A stretch of DNA of 64,000 nt from Amblyornis subalaris (GCA_018881555.1 JACAXG010000032.1:3422837-3486836); one strand, 5' to 3'. Shown: positions 47,701 to 61,629, counted from the stretch's first letter. Notes: generated by a model from the letters alone, not told the origin. Program-made: numbers and translations.

Positions 47701-49850
47701 ACTGTAGTGTTGTTTTTGCCAACTAGAATAAAGTAGCTTCTGTCCAACAGCTAAATCCTTCCACTCCCTAGAGCAAGCTGGCCATGTCCAAAACAGGAAG
47801 GGCTCTAAGCTTNTACTGATCCCTATGTCCAGGCATTATTTGGGAAAGCAATAATTAGCCCGGGCCAAATTCTTGCCAGGGACCATGCTAAAAACTCACA
47901 AGGCAGTCACTGTGCACCATTATCTCAGCCCAGGTGCTGACCCCATTTATTTGCTGGTATAGTGGTGTTGGCTTTTTGTTGCCAGCCCAGCAGCCTGAGG
48001 AAGGTGCTTGTTTAGGAGTCAGGATTGGGGCCCTGTACCAAGGCTTTTCTTGGTGCAGGCAGTGCTGAGTGTATGCCTGGCACCTGAGGATGCTCTGTGG
48101 CCATAACCTCCCAGGGGCCATTTTGCAGCAAGGATGGGTCTGGCTGCTGTGGTTCCTCTCAGCTGGCAGTCTTTTGGGTGGTGGCACAGCTCCGGAGCTA
48201 GCCTGAGACTGGATGGGTTCAGCCTTCCTCTTTTGGGCTGTAACAGAGTTCAGCCATGTGGGTGTGGTGTATCAGGTGGCTTGGAAAAGGTCTTGAGTTT
48301 TATTTTCACTAGTATGGGTTATTTTCTGAGGTCTGCTCTCTGAACTGCGATTTTCTATAGTAACTGCTACTTATTTATCATGATACACAAATGGATTGGA
48401 GTGGCTTGGATGGAAGACTTCCAAGCTTCTCCCTTCCTTGCTTTATTGCTTTTTGTCTGTAATAGCATCTGAGGCATACTTGACGGCATCATTAAACAAA
48501 AACATGGTGTCATGCCCTCAAAACCACCTTATAACATTATCTAGACCCGTTTGCAACAGACATCTCATTTTTCATCTGTATGATGGGTTATCTGCCAGCA
48601 TGTCTGCCAGCATAGGCTGTTGTTGTGTATAACAGTCTTGTCCTGGAATCTTGTTCCTGAATCATCCGTCTTCTTCCTCTTGGCTATGAGTGATAGAGCC
48701 ATGGCCCCAACTGTTCCTGTAATATGAAAAAAAGCAAATATGTTCTCAGGAGGCTCCTGAGGGATAACACTCACTTCCTTCCTCAGGGGCTGTTACACCA
48801 AACCCTGACCTCACGGGACTTGTTTTTATTTGTTCAGTGGTACTGCCAAGAGACAAGGGCAGTGCCACACAATGTGGGATGCTGGAATGAGAAGGAGAAG
48901 CACATGGTCCAGGACTGTGGGCCAAGGCCTCAGGAGAATTAGTTTCAATTCTTCTTTTCAAAGACATACTGTTTAGGCTGCAGATAACTCATTTCTGGTT
49001 TTCAGGACCACATTTAATTCCTGATATGTAAAGGAACAGTGCTGGCATGCCCTGACATGCGGAGGTGCAGAGAGAGTGAATTCTGAAAGGTTGTGAGGTG
49101 TTTGGGGGTTATGCAAACATTGTGGTTTGTTGGCAATANGCATTGGTTTAGGTGCCCTTGGGAGGTGGTGGGAGATGTTACCCAGGCTGTTGCATCCCCT
49201 GCTCTCATGGAGGAACTTCTTGATCTGCCAGTCCTTTTCCAGCTGTTGGCAGCAGAGCACCATTGCTCACAGGAGGGATGCCATCATGGTGCTGTTGTGT
49301 GCTACTGATGGAGATTATGAAAGATGCCAAAGTGTCAACACCCTACAGCCGAATGGACAACATGGCAAAGGACAGCAGACTTTCTGCTCTTAGAGGCTGA
49401 TACCCAGGACTTCTTGCAAGGACCATTTCTAGAAGGTGACATAGACATCAAGCTTGCTTCATATACAGTTCTCTGGCAGTATCTCACCAACCTTTGGTCC
49501 TTCAAACACCCCCACATGCCTTTGTTTGTTCTGTGCCCAAAGCATGTCATTAGCACTGTTTCAGGCTCACTTTGCAGAGCTCTGGCACAACCTTCATGTT
49601 ATTTCAAGCACTTTGAACTTAAAATCAGATGGAGAATAAACATTAATTCCAGAACACCACACAGAACAAGGGAAGACCAAGGCCAAGTGCTTTAAAGTAT
49701 GAATAGAGTCCTGCACCAGCCTTCTTGTTCAGCAGGGTAGGTGTGTGTGCTGCCTCCTGGCTCGTGGCACCTCTGCTGTGGAATTCTGCCAATCATGGGA
49801 AGGTAGGCAGCCTCAAAACCTTTTCCTTCCTTTGAGAGACTACTGGCAAG

Positions 49851-50800
49851 TGTAGCCACCTGGGTGGATGCCAGGTGCCCACCAAAGCCAGTCTGTCACT
49901 GCCGTCTTCAGCTGGGCAAGGGAGAGGAATTATAATGACAGACTTGTGGGTTGAAATAAGGACAGGGGGAGATCATTCACCNGTGACCGTCACGGGTAAA
50001 ACAGGCTCCACTTGGGAATGAATTGAATTTATTACCAGTCAAATCAGAGTAGGATAATGAGAAATAAAATTGAATTTTAAAACGCCTTCCCTCCCACCCC
50101 TCCCTTCTTCCTGGCCTCAGCTTCACTCCTGATTTTCTCTACCTCCTCTCCCTCAGCAGTGCGGGGGGGATGGGGAATGGGGGACGTAGTCACTTCATCA
50201 CACGTTGTCTCTGCTGCTTCTTCTCGGGGGAGGACTCCTCACACTCTTCCCCCACGGCGTCACAAGTCCTGCCAGGAGCCAGCTCCAGTGTGGGCTCCTC
50301 TTTCCATGGTCCACAGGTCCTGCCAGCAGCCTGCTCCAGTGTGGGGTCTCACAGGGTCACAGCCTCCTTCAGGCATCCACCTGCCCCAGGCTGGGATCCT
50401 CCACAGGCTGCAGGTGGATCTCTGCTTTCCTGTGGTCCTGCAGGGGCACAGCTGCCTCACCACGGGCTGCACCNCAGGCTGCAGGGGAATCTCTGCTCTG
50501 GCGCCTGGAGCATCTTCTCCGCATTCTTCAGTGTCCTGGGCTTCTGCGGGTCTGTTTCTCTCACATTCTCATTCTCTCCTGGCTGCAGTTGCAGAAGTTT
50601 TCCCCCATTATTTGTGCTGTCACAGAGGTGCTACCACCGTGACTGGTGGGCTCGGCCTTGGCCAGTGAGGAGTCCCTCTTGGAGCTGGCTGGCACTGGCT
50701 CTGTCGGACATGGGGAAGCTTCCAGCAACTTCTCACAGAAACTGCCCTGCAGCCCCTGCCTGCTACCAAAACCTTGCTGCGCAAACCCAATACAGCAGGT
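49851..50800 (-). mobile_element. Solo LTR-type element of avian endogenous retrovirus class (non-coding)
   Basis: The wording matches an abundant bird repeat I know from memory. On the minus strand it begins near GGGTTTGCGCAGCAAGGTTT, contains CATGTCCGACAGAGCCAGTG, and has a diverged ~51-bp internal tandem (GTCCTGCCAG at 50266 and 50317). It then has an AATAAA signal at 50033-50028, a CCCGTGACGG word, and ends with GGTGGGCACCTGGCATCCAC near 49862. The plus-strand border begins with TG at 49851. The far border is uncertain (50790-50930). The 244-codon plus-strand frame inside it is a by-product of the GC-rich repeat. No retroviral genes are attached. Confidence 0.65.
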
Positions 50801-53462
50801 TCCAATGTCCTCTCTTGGAAGAGCAAAGGAAGAGGAACAGAGACAGGAGTGAGGACAGGAGCTGCAGACAGGAACTGGGTGGGCAGCATGGAGGGGCTCG
50901 GTGACAGGAACAGGAGAGCCCTGTGAGTCAGCACCTGGCATTTTTGGCCATGTTTCATGTACTCTGTGTTTACAACCACACTGACCCTGTGGTGTTTGTT
51001 CTCTGTCCTAGCCATGTGGCATGTGAAAGGTCTGTAGCATTTCTCCTTATGGATCTAAATCCTGAAATGCCGTGGGTCTGTGTTTCTGACTGAAATCATC
51101 ATTCTTCCTCCGACATTGCCAGAGTCACTGTAACACCAGGGAGTAAAAGCTTAAAACGTTGTGTAGTTATTTGTAATTGCTACTCCCTTGCTGTCATCAG
51201 CATCATTTCAGCACTTTTCCACTAGTCCCTCTTACTGACACAGATCAGTGATATAACTTCTGCTCTTCCTGTGTATTCAACCAAAGATCCCCCTTACCAA
51301 ACCTCAGGTAGTTTCTTACATGTCTCCAGCTTACTGCATGGCACAAGATTCTTCATGGTGTAAAACTTTAATGTCTTTTCAGTGCATTTAGGAATTGTGA
51401 GTCAGCAAACTGACCCAAAGGATCAAGTTAGTAGCCCAGGCTCACACTGTGAACGAACAGTACCTAAGCCTGTAAAGAACTCTCCTTGGGCTGATGGAGC
51501 ACTACACACTTGTTGCTTTTTGTCTCCACACGAGCCTGAGGTCTCACGTTGTCTGGGGTGTGAGAGCCTGAGATGTTTACCAGAATTTTTACCCACAGTC
51601 TGTTTTCCCTGATCCATTTTCTGTGCAGCACCCCTTGCATCACAGGAATCTTCAGTGTTTCCAATGCAGCCAGCCCTGAGAGGTTGGTGGGCGGGAGTGG
51701 ATGGATCATCAGGTGGCTGAGCAAGAGCAGGGTCTGCAAGGAATCAGTTGTGTGGATCTACAGGTTCATGTTGCTTGTGTCAAGTCATAATTCTCTGGGA
51801 AAATGAGATGTTAGTCCGAGGCCTGAGATCATTTATCTGCCATCTCTGAAGAGTCGTGTGGGAGTTGCAAGTGACGCTGTGGGTGGGCTGAGCTCAGGGT
51901 TTTTTTGCCAACAGGAAGAGAATGATTTTTGTTATGATTTCAGAATATCATCATCGCTGCCAAATAACACCAGCACTGAGTTGGATTGCATGCATAAACC
52001 AAAACACTTGTGAAGACTACTCATTTCTTCTTCTTTCAGTCACGTGTTGTGATTTGCTGGCTGTTAGCAGGCTCCAGTGGTTCCGTGCCCAGCCCCACTG
52101 TGCTCCCCAAAGGGCTCGTGGTGCTTCCCCACTGGACCCCCCTCCAGCCTGACAGCCAGCTGCTGGGCACACTGAGCTCAGTGCCCAGCCCCTGGAATTA
52201 CTGACCTTGCAAAAGCTTCTCTGCTGAGAAATCAGGCTGGTTTGCGATAAAATCATAAATAGGAATCCAATTTAAAAAATGCAGAATTATGTCAGCCATT
52301 TTTCTGCTTACAGCAGACAGCAGCCCCAAGGCAGCCGCCACTGCAGAGCCTCAGTGTCTTGCTGAGGAGGGAGAGTTTGTGTCTGGGGTGCTCCCTGATG
52401 TGACTGTTCCTACAGCCTGACCTCCAGCAGTGTCTACAACATCATAAGTGAAATTACTTCATGCAATAGGTATATCCATGGCCTAGGGAGTATTACACCC
52501 AGAGCAATTTCATCTTACCTCTGTTAAAAAAAAAATCAACACAAGAAACCTCTAGGCAGGAAAGCTGTGTTCTCTTTTTGTGGAAGAGGTTTTGATCTCA
52601 TGATCAGCTGGAGAGGCAGCAGCCGGAGCTCGGAGCTCGGCGCTGTGTCTGCAACAGCGGTGTCATTTAGTTCTGACAATGTCTCACTGTGTCCTTCTCT
52701 CTTGTGGTTCCTGTGGAGCCATCTCTGTGTTGTGGTGAGAGGTTTGTTTTACCCGTGGCACAGCCAAGAGGAAAAAGTGACCTCTGTGAACAGCAAGATG
52801 NGGGGGAGGGAAGGCAGTGGGGAACCAGGCTCAGCCGCATCGTCCCTCCTCGGGCCAATGCAAATCCTGCTTGGCTACTGCTGGAATCTGCTCACTGCCT
52901 TGGTTACTGGCCCTTCTCGAGCTTTTCATAAGCTCCCTAGATGTGGTGTGACAAGTATGTCAGGCAAAATTTTAGACTGGAATATCATGTGCAGGTTGCC
53001 TGTGCAGGTACCAGGCAAAGAAAAGGAAAGGCACCCTTCACGCTGAGTTTATATGGAGCATCAGGGATTAGCGAGGGCAGACGTTTTTTATGCAAACATC
53101 CTCTATCCTATTTGAAGCTTTTCTGTTCACAGACAGACGAAAATTAGAGTTGTGTCTGCAGTCTGGGGTCTTGTACCCATTCTGCTTTAGGATGCAGTGA
53201 GCAGGGAATCCTGGTGAGGCAGCAGCAAGGTGGGAATGGTCTCCTCCTGAAGAGCACAGTGTGAGGCCAGGGAGCTGGATGGCGTTCTGTTGTGAGGAGG
53301 TAAAGATTAAGTAACACGAAATTAAATCTTTATAAAAGTAGATATAGCAGTTGCAAACAGTCAGGCTGCTTGTCTTTGGAAGGAGGCACCAAACAGTTGA
53401 GAGTCCTCCTGATTTGACCTTACCAGGGCCTGTAGTGAGAGGACANCTTTAAAAATTTCAGT

Positions 53463-53712
53463 TCTAAGCAGAAAAAGGCTAGGTTTAGATGAGATATAAG
53501 TACAGTAGGGGTGGTGAGACACTGGCACAGGTTGCCCAGAGAAGCTGTGAATGCCCCATCCCTGGAAGTGTTCAAGGCCAGGTTGGATGGGGCTCTGAGC
53601 AATCTGGTCTAGTGAAAGGTGTCTCTGTACACAGCAGGGGGTTGGGCTGGGTGATTTTTAAGGTCCCATCCAACCCAAACCATTTTGTGACTCTACACTA
53701 GTTCTGTGATTC
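53463..53712 (+). mobile_element. CR1-type LINE, 3' end fragment
   Basis: It shows GAGATATAAGTACAGTAGGG (an internal deletion of the usual GGAAGAAATTCTTT block), GGTTGCCCAGAGAAGCTGTG, GGTTGGATGGGGCTCTGAGC and AGGTCCCATCCAACCCAAAC, and ends in CTGTGATTC. Confidence 0.93.
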
Positions 53713-56700
53713 GGAAGTGTGAGTGCCCAACACTTCTGAAAATNAGGTGTCAACTATTCACATGTTCAGTGCTTTTTCAGAAAATATCCAAATGCATCTA
53801 ACAAGAAGCTACAGTAGTATGTTCATGTGTGAGGGTTTTTTTTTCGCCATTTCAGTGTTGCAGAAACCAATCACTTCTCCAAAATGGTTGCTATTTGCAT
53901 TTGTCACTTTTAGTTGCAAGCTGTAACAATTCGCACCATCACATCGGATACTTTCAGTACCTTCAATTCCCTCTTTGGGAGGCCTTCTTTTTAAGTGTTT
54001 GGTCCCGAATCTGTTGAGAGGGTGGCAGATAACATGCTCACTGGCAAGGTTTTTTTCACACCCTGTTTGTTTCAGCTTGGGTGACTTGGATTGTGAAGCT
54101 GCTCAGGATGTTTTGTGAAGAATGTCTCATAAAGGGATGATGTTGGCAGGTTGATTGCATTACAGTTGTCATATTTAATAAAATGTGGCACATTTTATTG
54201 CTGCGTTATACTGCATATAGACATCACTTTACAGGTATGCAGCACAGTACTCACTCAAAAATCCGCTGGTTTTGGAGCTACAAACCTGTAACAATGATTA
54301 AATAATGCAAGATAATGGATTTTTTTTTCTTAGAGTGTAACTTTTGTAGGGTTAAAACATAAAGCCAGGGCCTATTCCTGAAAGTAACTCCTTTAGCTTG
54401 AATAGTGACTTTAAAGGAAATAAATCAAGGAATAATGTTTTCCAGAATTAAAGTCCAAACTATTCTCCCTAGTTGTATTTCCTGATAAACCTTCCTTTCT
54501 CCGGAAAGATTTTTGCATTTAAGATTTGACATGAATTTTGTCTTTTATTGAAAACTGACTAGTAAATGTCATTGTTTATTTTCAGTGGTCAGCAGTTATA
54601 GCTGGTTATCATTTGTGACCAGCTTCAACCTCTTCCCTTTCTCTTGATTGGCTAACTTGCCTACTGTTACCTCTGCTTAGTTTTATCAGTTTTTTTTCTC
54701 CTTACCCTCCCATCTGAATTTTCTCACTTTCCCATTGAAGTTTCCTGTTTCTCCTTCAGTTACGGCCTGTGGTCTTTTTCAAAAGCATAATTTGTCCAAC
54801 AATAGTAATTGTTAAGATTGAAGCAGAAAAAGAAGAGTCCAAAACAGAGGTCTGGAGGATAAGAGGTACAGTACAGGATGTGAAGAAGAGGGTTCAAGAT
54901 GACAAGGAGACCTTATTGTCAGTCTAGAGAGTAAGGCAGCACTGCAGGTTCTGGAGGTGAAGCAAGAAAATGTCTGATACTAGCCAGAAATTTGGGAAAA
55001 TTATGAGGAGGGGTGAAATGGGGAAATAGGATGGAATTGGGCAGAAATTGTAAAGACTACACATGACGAAAATAAAAGGTACACCAGAAGAGGGAGCAGA
55101 GCAAAAATCAGTGTTTCTCTTTTTATCAATTTGAAATCAAGTCCTACCAAACATACAAATAGAGAAAGAGAATTAAGGGCATAATAAAAGCTGGCATACA
55201 CCAAGCCATCACATTGCCATCATCATGCTTGCCTTGTAGCTCTTTTACTAATTCATAGACTGGCTAGAAAGACATAACATTCTCTCCTCCTTATCCTATC
55301 AAAAGAGTGTTCTGGTTTCATCCCCCCTAGCTTGAGGCATCTGAGTGCCCAAGTTAATGCAGAGATGGCTCAGGATCTCTATAGAGAAGCAGATCCCTGC
55401 AATGCCGTAGTGAGATCACTGTCTGCAGGGCCTGGAGGATAGAAACTTCCATTGTCCTGCTCCTGCTTTGGAAGAAAATGGTGGGAACTTTCAGGATTGC
55501 TGTGTCACACCTTGGATAAGATACCATTATTAACCAAGGCTGTAGGCTCATGAAAAGGAAATAGCACCATGATTCTGACCAGATTTTAATAATGAATGCT
55601 CTTTTAATTACTTACTGATTACCTGATTACTATTCTGATTATCTGCCTTTCTATAATTTTACGGAGCATCAAGGCNATGCTCACCAGCCCTTGCTTCTTT
55701 GTGTTGTACTTTTCTAACTTTTCTGATTTCTAAAATAGCTTTATTTTTAGCCCTCTATAACCTCTCTGGAGTTCTAGAATGTGTTGAGTAGTTACATCCA
55801 GGGTGCAGAAAATACCTGGCCAATTTTTTCTGAAATACCTTAGAGTGTGTTATCTGGTGTTGCATATTTGGAAATGTTCATCATTAACATGAGTATTAGG
55901 ATAAGAAAAATTTCACTGTTGTCAGAAACCCTGAAAGTACCATTCTGCAGCTTTGCAGATGAAACCCAAAATATTAGTGAGTATTTTTGGCTTTTTCACA
56001 TCATTATTGGCAACTTTATTATATCTTTTTTGTTCTGGACCACTGTGGTTTAGTTTAGTCATGATTATGTTTTGAAACTTGTCTTTTGTTGTCCTTAACT
56101 TGTTTCAGCAAGTCTAGAAAATCAGAGGAAAAAGATAAAGAAATTTCCTTTATGTTAATTTTCTTTCTTTGCACTCTACTCTGTAACCCTAGTTCCCTTG
56201 CCAGGCTTATGAGTGCCTGAGTACTTTCTGAGTTATTTAGTTGAAAACATTTTAGGAAATGTTTCTGTATTATATTTATTGCTAATGAGCTGTGTACTAA
56301 ACAGAAGTTGTCCATCTGTGGTCTTCTCATGTATTTTCAAATTACACTGAAAAAGGATATAATCAGAAAACTTGAGGACAGATTATGAAAACAGCTTGGC
56401 TTTGTTTCGGAAGAACAGGTACTCTTGAGTTCTGAGCCCTTCAGAAAAACCTCTTCACAAAAGTAGGTCCCTAGATGGGAGCTGAACTCTTGAAAATCTG
56501 TTCCTTCAGGCTTTCTTTCCATCTGCTGCTTTGCTGAAACAATAGTCCAAGGCTGACCTAATGTGGGAGCTGCAGCACAGAAACTTTGCCTGCAATTGAA
56601 TGCTCTTGTTCCAAATGATTTCTAATAGGAGATTTATTCCATCAATTACACATTATTTTATTTTGGGGTATGCCAGAGCCATTTAAAATACTGTAAATTA

Positions 56701-59700
56701 GCCTAATGTCCACAAGAAAGAGATTGCTGTGTGAGGTGAAGTATCTCTGCAGCCAGGACTTGTTGTGGTTGCTTAATGCTTAGGAGTGACGCTGTGTTGA
56801 GCTGATGGGCTTAGAATTTCTATTGGGCACCCCTTGCCCAAAGCAGATGAGAATGACCCCTTTTGTCCTGTCTGTTATTATCAGGCAGCTTTGGAAAATG
56901 AGCACTGTTGAATGAAAAGAAAGCAGCAGATGACATTTTGTTTTCTGCATGAACTAGTGTATAGGATCATTGTTTTTCAGACATGGTTTTCAAGAAGATG
57001 TGCTAATATTGCTGCTATTTTAGCTGTAGCTCTTTTGTTCAAGCTTGAACGTAGATTTGTGGGAGTTGGGTTGTCCATTTTTATTAGTGAGCTCTTCCCT
57101 TGTAAAATTCCGTGGATGCCTAAGATATGAGTATGTATATTCTGAATAAGTCTTTTTTAGTATTAACGTAACTCTCCATTCCCAGAGCATAATCTTATTT
57201 CTATAAAAAAGAGATGGTCATATTTTCATAATAATAACATCTGAAAACTTTTGCCTGTGCTAAGATTACACATACTCTTGATAACAACACTCACTGTTTT
57301 AACCCAGCAGTGAGCATGAGGTCGGGACTCCTCTCTGTACAGAACACAGTAGACACACTCTGTGATTTAAATCAGTGTCACCCAGTGTTAGATTTGGAGT
57401 TCCAGTGTTTCACAAACAGCTGTCACACACACAGAGGTCTGGAAATCTTCTGACTTTGGAGTGTCTTAGTCATCCTCATTGCTGTTTTCCACGGATGACC
57501 AGAAAGCTTTTTGGCATTGTTGCTGTGCCAGCAAGACCTGGAGGTTACCACATGAGTGACCTACATTGTGTCAGTACACAGTAGCAGGAGAACTGTGCTC
57601 ACAAGGTGAGTAAGGTTTGCAGGGTTTTGTTGACATTTTCATTGATTTTGTTGATAATTTCATGATTTGAGAATCATTTGGGAGCCAGGGGTCTCAGCTG
57701 GACTTTGAAGTGTGCCAGCAGCCTGACTAGGTGGATTCATATACTCTAATTTTCGATCATCTAATTTGGGTCCGTGTCAGTTAGGAGGCCAGTCTTTATC
57801 TACAGTCACTTAGAGGGCAGCTTGGCTCCTTTGGAGTCAGAGCAGGAGACAGCAGTGTTATTTGAGTTATTCTCACAGCGCTTCCTTGTATAGAAGTCAG
57901 TAGGCTCAACTGGGTAAATAGTTTCAGCTGAACAAAGGATACGTCATCTTTAGGGTTGGTTTGATTTTTGTTAAGGTTTTAAAAGTCACTAGAGTGATGT
58001 TCCAAAAGTTCACTTGTTTCATCAATGAAGAAATAGCAATAGCATGGGTCATCTTGTGCTAGTTTCAAAATGTCAGATGCCAAGGTTGTGAGTGTGATGT
58101 ATGAAGAAGGTGCTAACGAAGTGCAGGGATTGAGTACAGTAATACTTTGGAAGACTCAATGTTCCTTCATTTTGGCCTTCGTCAAGGACTCTGCATTCCT
58201 ACACGAGTTTACTGTACCCTGCACATCATGATCATCAAATTAGCTGTCCTTGCAGCTTCTCTGCGTGCCTGCCAGCTTGTGGCTTCACAATCAGCTCAGC
58301 TCCAGCTGAGCCCTGGTCCCTGGTTATGGGGAGCTAGCACCAATATACAGAGGGGGCAGACAGATGCACACTCAGAGCAGCTGCAGCTGGTTGTGAAACC
58401 AGAACCTTAGACAGGCCATGAAACTTCTCACACCCCCCTTCTTATCCATTAACCTCTGCTCCGCAGTGCACAGTCTGGACTGGCACAGCTAAATACAGAA
58501 CCGTGGGAATCCTGTTTTCCACTTNGGGACTGACCTCAACAGAGTCCCTGTATGGATATGCTGGAATTACTTGGCAATCCAGCTGTGGCTTCCTTAGAAG
58601 GGTAGTGAGGGGAAACAACTTGAAGGCAGAAAAACAACTTCCTCCTGTTCCTGCCGGTACCAGTCAAGCCCAGCGGGTTTGGCCCCGTGCCCTGTAGCTG
58701 CCNGTGGAGTCCCCTGGCCAAATGGACAGTGCGCCTGTGTCAGTGGGCTGATTTGGTGGCCAGACTAAACCGATGGTTGTTACCAGGACCTTTCAGTTTC
58801 ATTACTTTTGTTTTACATGCTGTTCTTTATGACACACTTTATGATTCTCTTCCCTTTCTTTGGTATTTCCCACCATTCTGTTAGTGTTTACTGCAAATAC
58901 TTCAGCTAACTGATAGTAAAGTCCTGGTTAACTTCACTGGGGTGGAGACCTGTTGCTTGGAAATGTACTGGCTCGTGTATATATTTACCTGTGTCATAAC
59001 AGGGTCTTACGCATCAGGAGAGCTGTTGTAACTCTCTGACTGGACAAGGGGTTTTGTCAAAGACTTCTGGCATTCTGTAGGTTGGCAAATCCTCATCTAT
59101 ATTGTCATTCGCCTCTCAAAGAATGCTTTGTGAGGCGTGAATTATGTAAATAAAGGTTGCTTCTTCTCTTGGATTTGTGTCTACTAATTCTATTTTAATC
59201 AGTTTGTCAGCTCTGAAAGACTGTGTATAACAGTTCTACTATTCTTCTGTTTTTGTTGTTAAAAATAATGGCTCTCATTTTTTACCTTTTTCCTTAATAC
59301 TTAGGTTCATTTGAGTGATAAATCCCTTACTACAGTTAATAAAGCAATGAATTTGAGTTTGTGTAGAACTCCTGTGTGAAAGCTGTCTGATTTGTACTTA
59401 TTATAGTAACTTCAGATTTTGACAAGGTTTACAAGAAGGGTCTTTTACAAATGCTTCAGTTTGAAGCAGTTTTAAAAGTAATTCAAATTCAGAAGTTAGT
59501 GGAGGGATATCCGTAATGAATATGAATGCAAAAAAAAAAGAAAATTCATGAAAGTTTCTTCTGTTTTAAAATAAAGGTTTTTGTCATAAATAGTTCAGCA
59601 AACTAGTTGCTGACACCTGCAGATACCTTTAGTATATCAAATAGAGTCTAAAGCAGTATTAAGTTCTTCATGGGGCTTGCTCTTAGGCTGCATTTGCCAC

Positions 59701-60840
59701 AGAGTGGTGGTAGCAAGGTAATATCATCCATGAGTTCTAGTTTGTTGATGATAAACTTGTGAAAATAACNGGAACTAACTGGACTCCACTCTTTTGTGTG
59801 CAGCTGTAATCGGAAGGGGATTTTACAAGATTCTTTAATGTAGATGGCATGTGTGTGTAATCTTTTGACCTTGTTCTTAGTTTTTGATGACTGTGGCATG
59901 TTAAGTGCTGATAATTGGGTTTGCTCTAGGCTGAAACCTGACCTGCTCTCTGCAAAGGAGAAGAGCAGATCTTCTATTGGAAGAGGCACTCAAAGGGGCT
60001 ACACTAGAAATTGCAGGGCCAGGGCTCTGAGAGTAAAGATCTCTGAAATATGACAATTATTTAGGAAGGACATGCTGTCCCTAGGGAATGCTTCTCTTTC
60101 AGCCTAGTTTGAATTGGACTTTTCACCCAAAGGTTTTTTGTCCCATTCTCTAAATTTTCTTTTTTATGCCATCTGCTTTGCCTCCTAACTCAAGCTGTGT
60201 TATTGTGAGAGCTGGTGGAATGTGAGTCCTGGGTATGAGCAAGAGGCACATGCTTTTCACTCTGCTCTTGGAATTGGAATCAACTCTCCTTGTTTAAGCC
60301 ATATGCAGCTGAGGGGAGTGTCTAATACCTTTTTGAAAGGAGTGTGCAGCTATCATAAACAGCAGCAGGAACTGGCAAGGAGATGGAGGCAAAGGGATTT
60401 TTAAAAACCTGTCCAAAGGGATCAGTGCAATGGACCAACTTGCACTTTGTATTTCAAGCCATCCCTTTCAGTCTGTCTCAAACAGTGTTGCTGGAACTGA
60501 TCTTCTTTCTTATTTTAAGCTTTCTGTGTGGGAGGAGTAAAACTGCTTAAATGTTTTTGAGTAGTAGTTTGCACAGTACAGCGTTGTTAGCTCTGCTCTT
60601 CCCATTCCCATTGGGCTTCATGACAGATATTAAGAATACACGACAGAGGTACAGGTAGAGAATATCAGACCAGCAGCTCAGTATCCCATTCCTGCCAGCA
60701 ATTACCAGATGCCTGTGTACCTCTCTCTAAACCTTTCCTAGCCTCCCGCCATCTATTTTCAGCTTATGAGACTTTCTAGCCATAAATCTTTCTTGTTAAA
60801 TGAAGAATTGCAGCTGACTTTGTTTTCTCTTATGTTTTAG

Positions 60841-60992
60841 AACTAAAAAAACAAAGAAGGCACCTGCTCCTCCAGCCAAGGAAGAGAAGCCGAAATTAAA
60901 CATTTTTGAAGAGGAGGCGGATCCAGATGAAGGACTCTTTGGCCCAGAAAAAGATTTCTCATCAATTGGTCCCAGAAGAAAGATGAAAGAGA
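60841..60992 (+). CDS. HS1BP3: HS1BP3, coding exon 5
   Basis: The acceptor TATGTTTTAG precedes and the donor GAGA|GTAAAT follows. The exon encodes residues 213-263 plus one base of codon 264, in phase with exon 4. It starts basic (RTKKTKKAPAPPAKEEKPK) and continues with the conserved acidic block NIFEEEADPDEGLFGPEKD, which is close to the human sequence IFDEEVDPDEGLFGP. The final part SSIGPRRKMKE is less conserved. The donor is weaker than the others (A before GT), but the junction restores the known NLKLFEDPDLGG reading, so I accept it. Confidence 0.95.
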
Positions 60993-61493
60993 GTAAATCT
61001 GATCTATATTTGTATATACAGAGATTGTTTTATGTAAAGCATGTGTATAACTGAGCTTTTAAATTATAGTGATGCAGAGTATACGGGTTACATAATGACT
61101 TGGGAATGTTAAGGCAAATCTTCAGCTAAGCAGAATCGTCTAAAATCATTCAGAAAGAACAAGTGGGACCTGTAGCTCCCGTAGCTGTTCTCTGTAAACA
61201 TTTTAAACTGGGATGTTAAGGTCTGTGGGAGCTGGCTGTCCCCCAGTCNCTCACGCCACACTAGCAAGAGTAATGTGACCTACTTTTGAGTGCAAGGAAA
61301 AAGCAAATTTACCAAGTTCTGAGAGTGCAGAGTATCACTGCACTTTGTGGGTTGGAAATCTTTGTTAAAAAAAGAATTGTCTACGTGATCTGTTTTTTCA
61401 GCCCACTAGCCAGGTTTACTAGCTTGTGTTAGTGCAGGTATTGTGTTTACATAGCATGATTTAACTACAGCATTTTCTGATTCCCCTTTCTAG
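60993..61493 (+). other. HS1BP3: HS1BP3 intron 5
   Basis: A short GT-AG intron of 501 bp with a good pyrimidine tract before the acceptor (TTCCCCTTTCTAG). Nothing else was recognised in it. Confidence 0.9.
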
Positions 61494-61629
61494 ATCTGAA
61501 GTTATTTGAAGACCCAGACCTTGGTGGGGTGGTGAGACTGGGTGACTCACTGCTGTTGCCAGCTGCCTGTGAGCACAGCAAGTATGTGCTGAGCAGGGGT
61601 CCTGAGGAGGACACTGAGGAACTGCTGAG
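61494..61629 (+). CDS. HS1BP3: HS1BP3, coding exon 6
   Basis: The acceptor CTTTCTAG precedes and the donor CTGAG|GTACTT follows. The exon encodes residues 264-308 plus two bases of codon 309. It reads LKLFEDPDLGGVVRLGDSLL and LPAACEHSKYVLSRGPEEDT, then EELLR if the next exon supplies a purine. The LKLF(E/D)DPDLGG...LGDSLLLPAACE block is diagnostic of HS1BP3. The human protein continues with an acidic helix and a proline-rich tail of about 80 residues. That part is not found up to 64000, so at least one further exon lies to the right. Confidence 0.95.

Larger units (their letters stand above)
38432..60840 (+). other. HS1BP3: HS1BP3 intron 4
   Basis: A GT-AG intron of 22,409 bp (GTATGG to TATGTTTTAG), the largest in the window. 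It contains an unidentified minus-strand reading frame (40961-41342), a near-perfect inverted repeat (41682-41705), T-rich tracts near 41740-41765, a minus-strand LTR-type element (49851-50800) and a plus-strand CR1 fragment (53463-53712). Stretches near 46.7-47.2 kb and 56.6-56.9 kb look like candidate conserved non-coding DNA, by composition and motif content only. No other gene is supported. Confidence 0.85.

Noticed and set aside
50170..50904. A 244-codon plus-strand frame
   Set aside because: It lies almost wholly in the LTR-type repeat and includes its internal tandem; no retroviral or host protein similarity was recognised.
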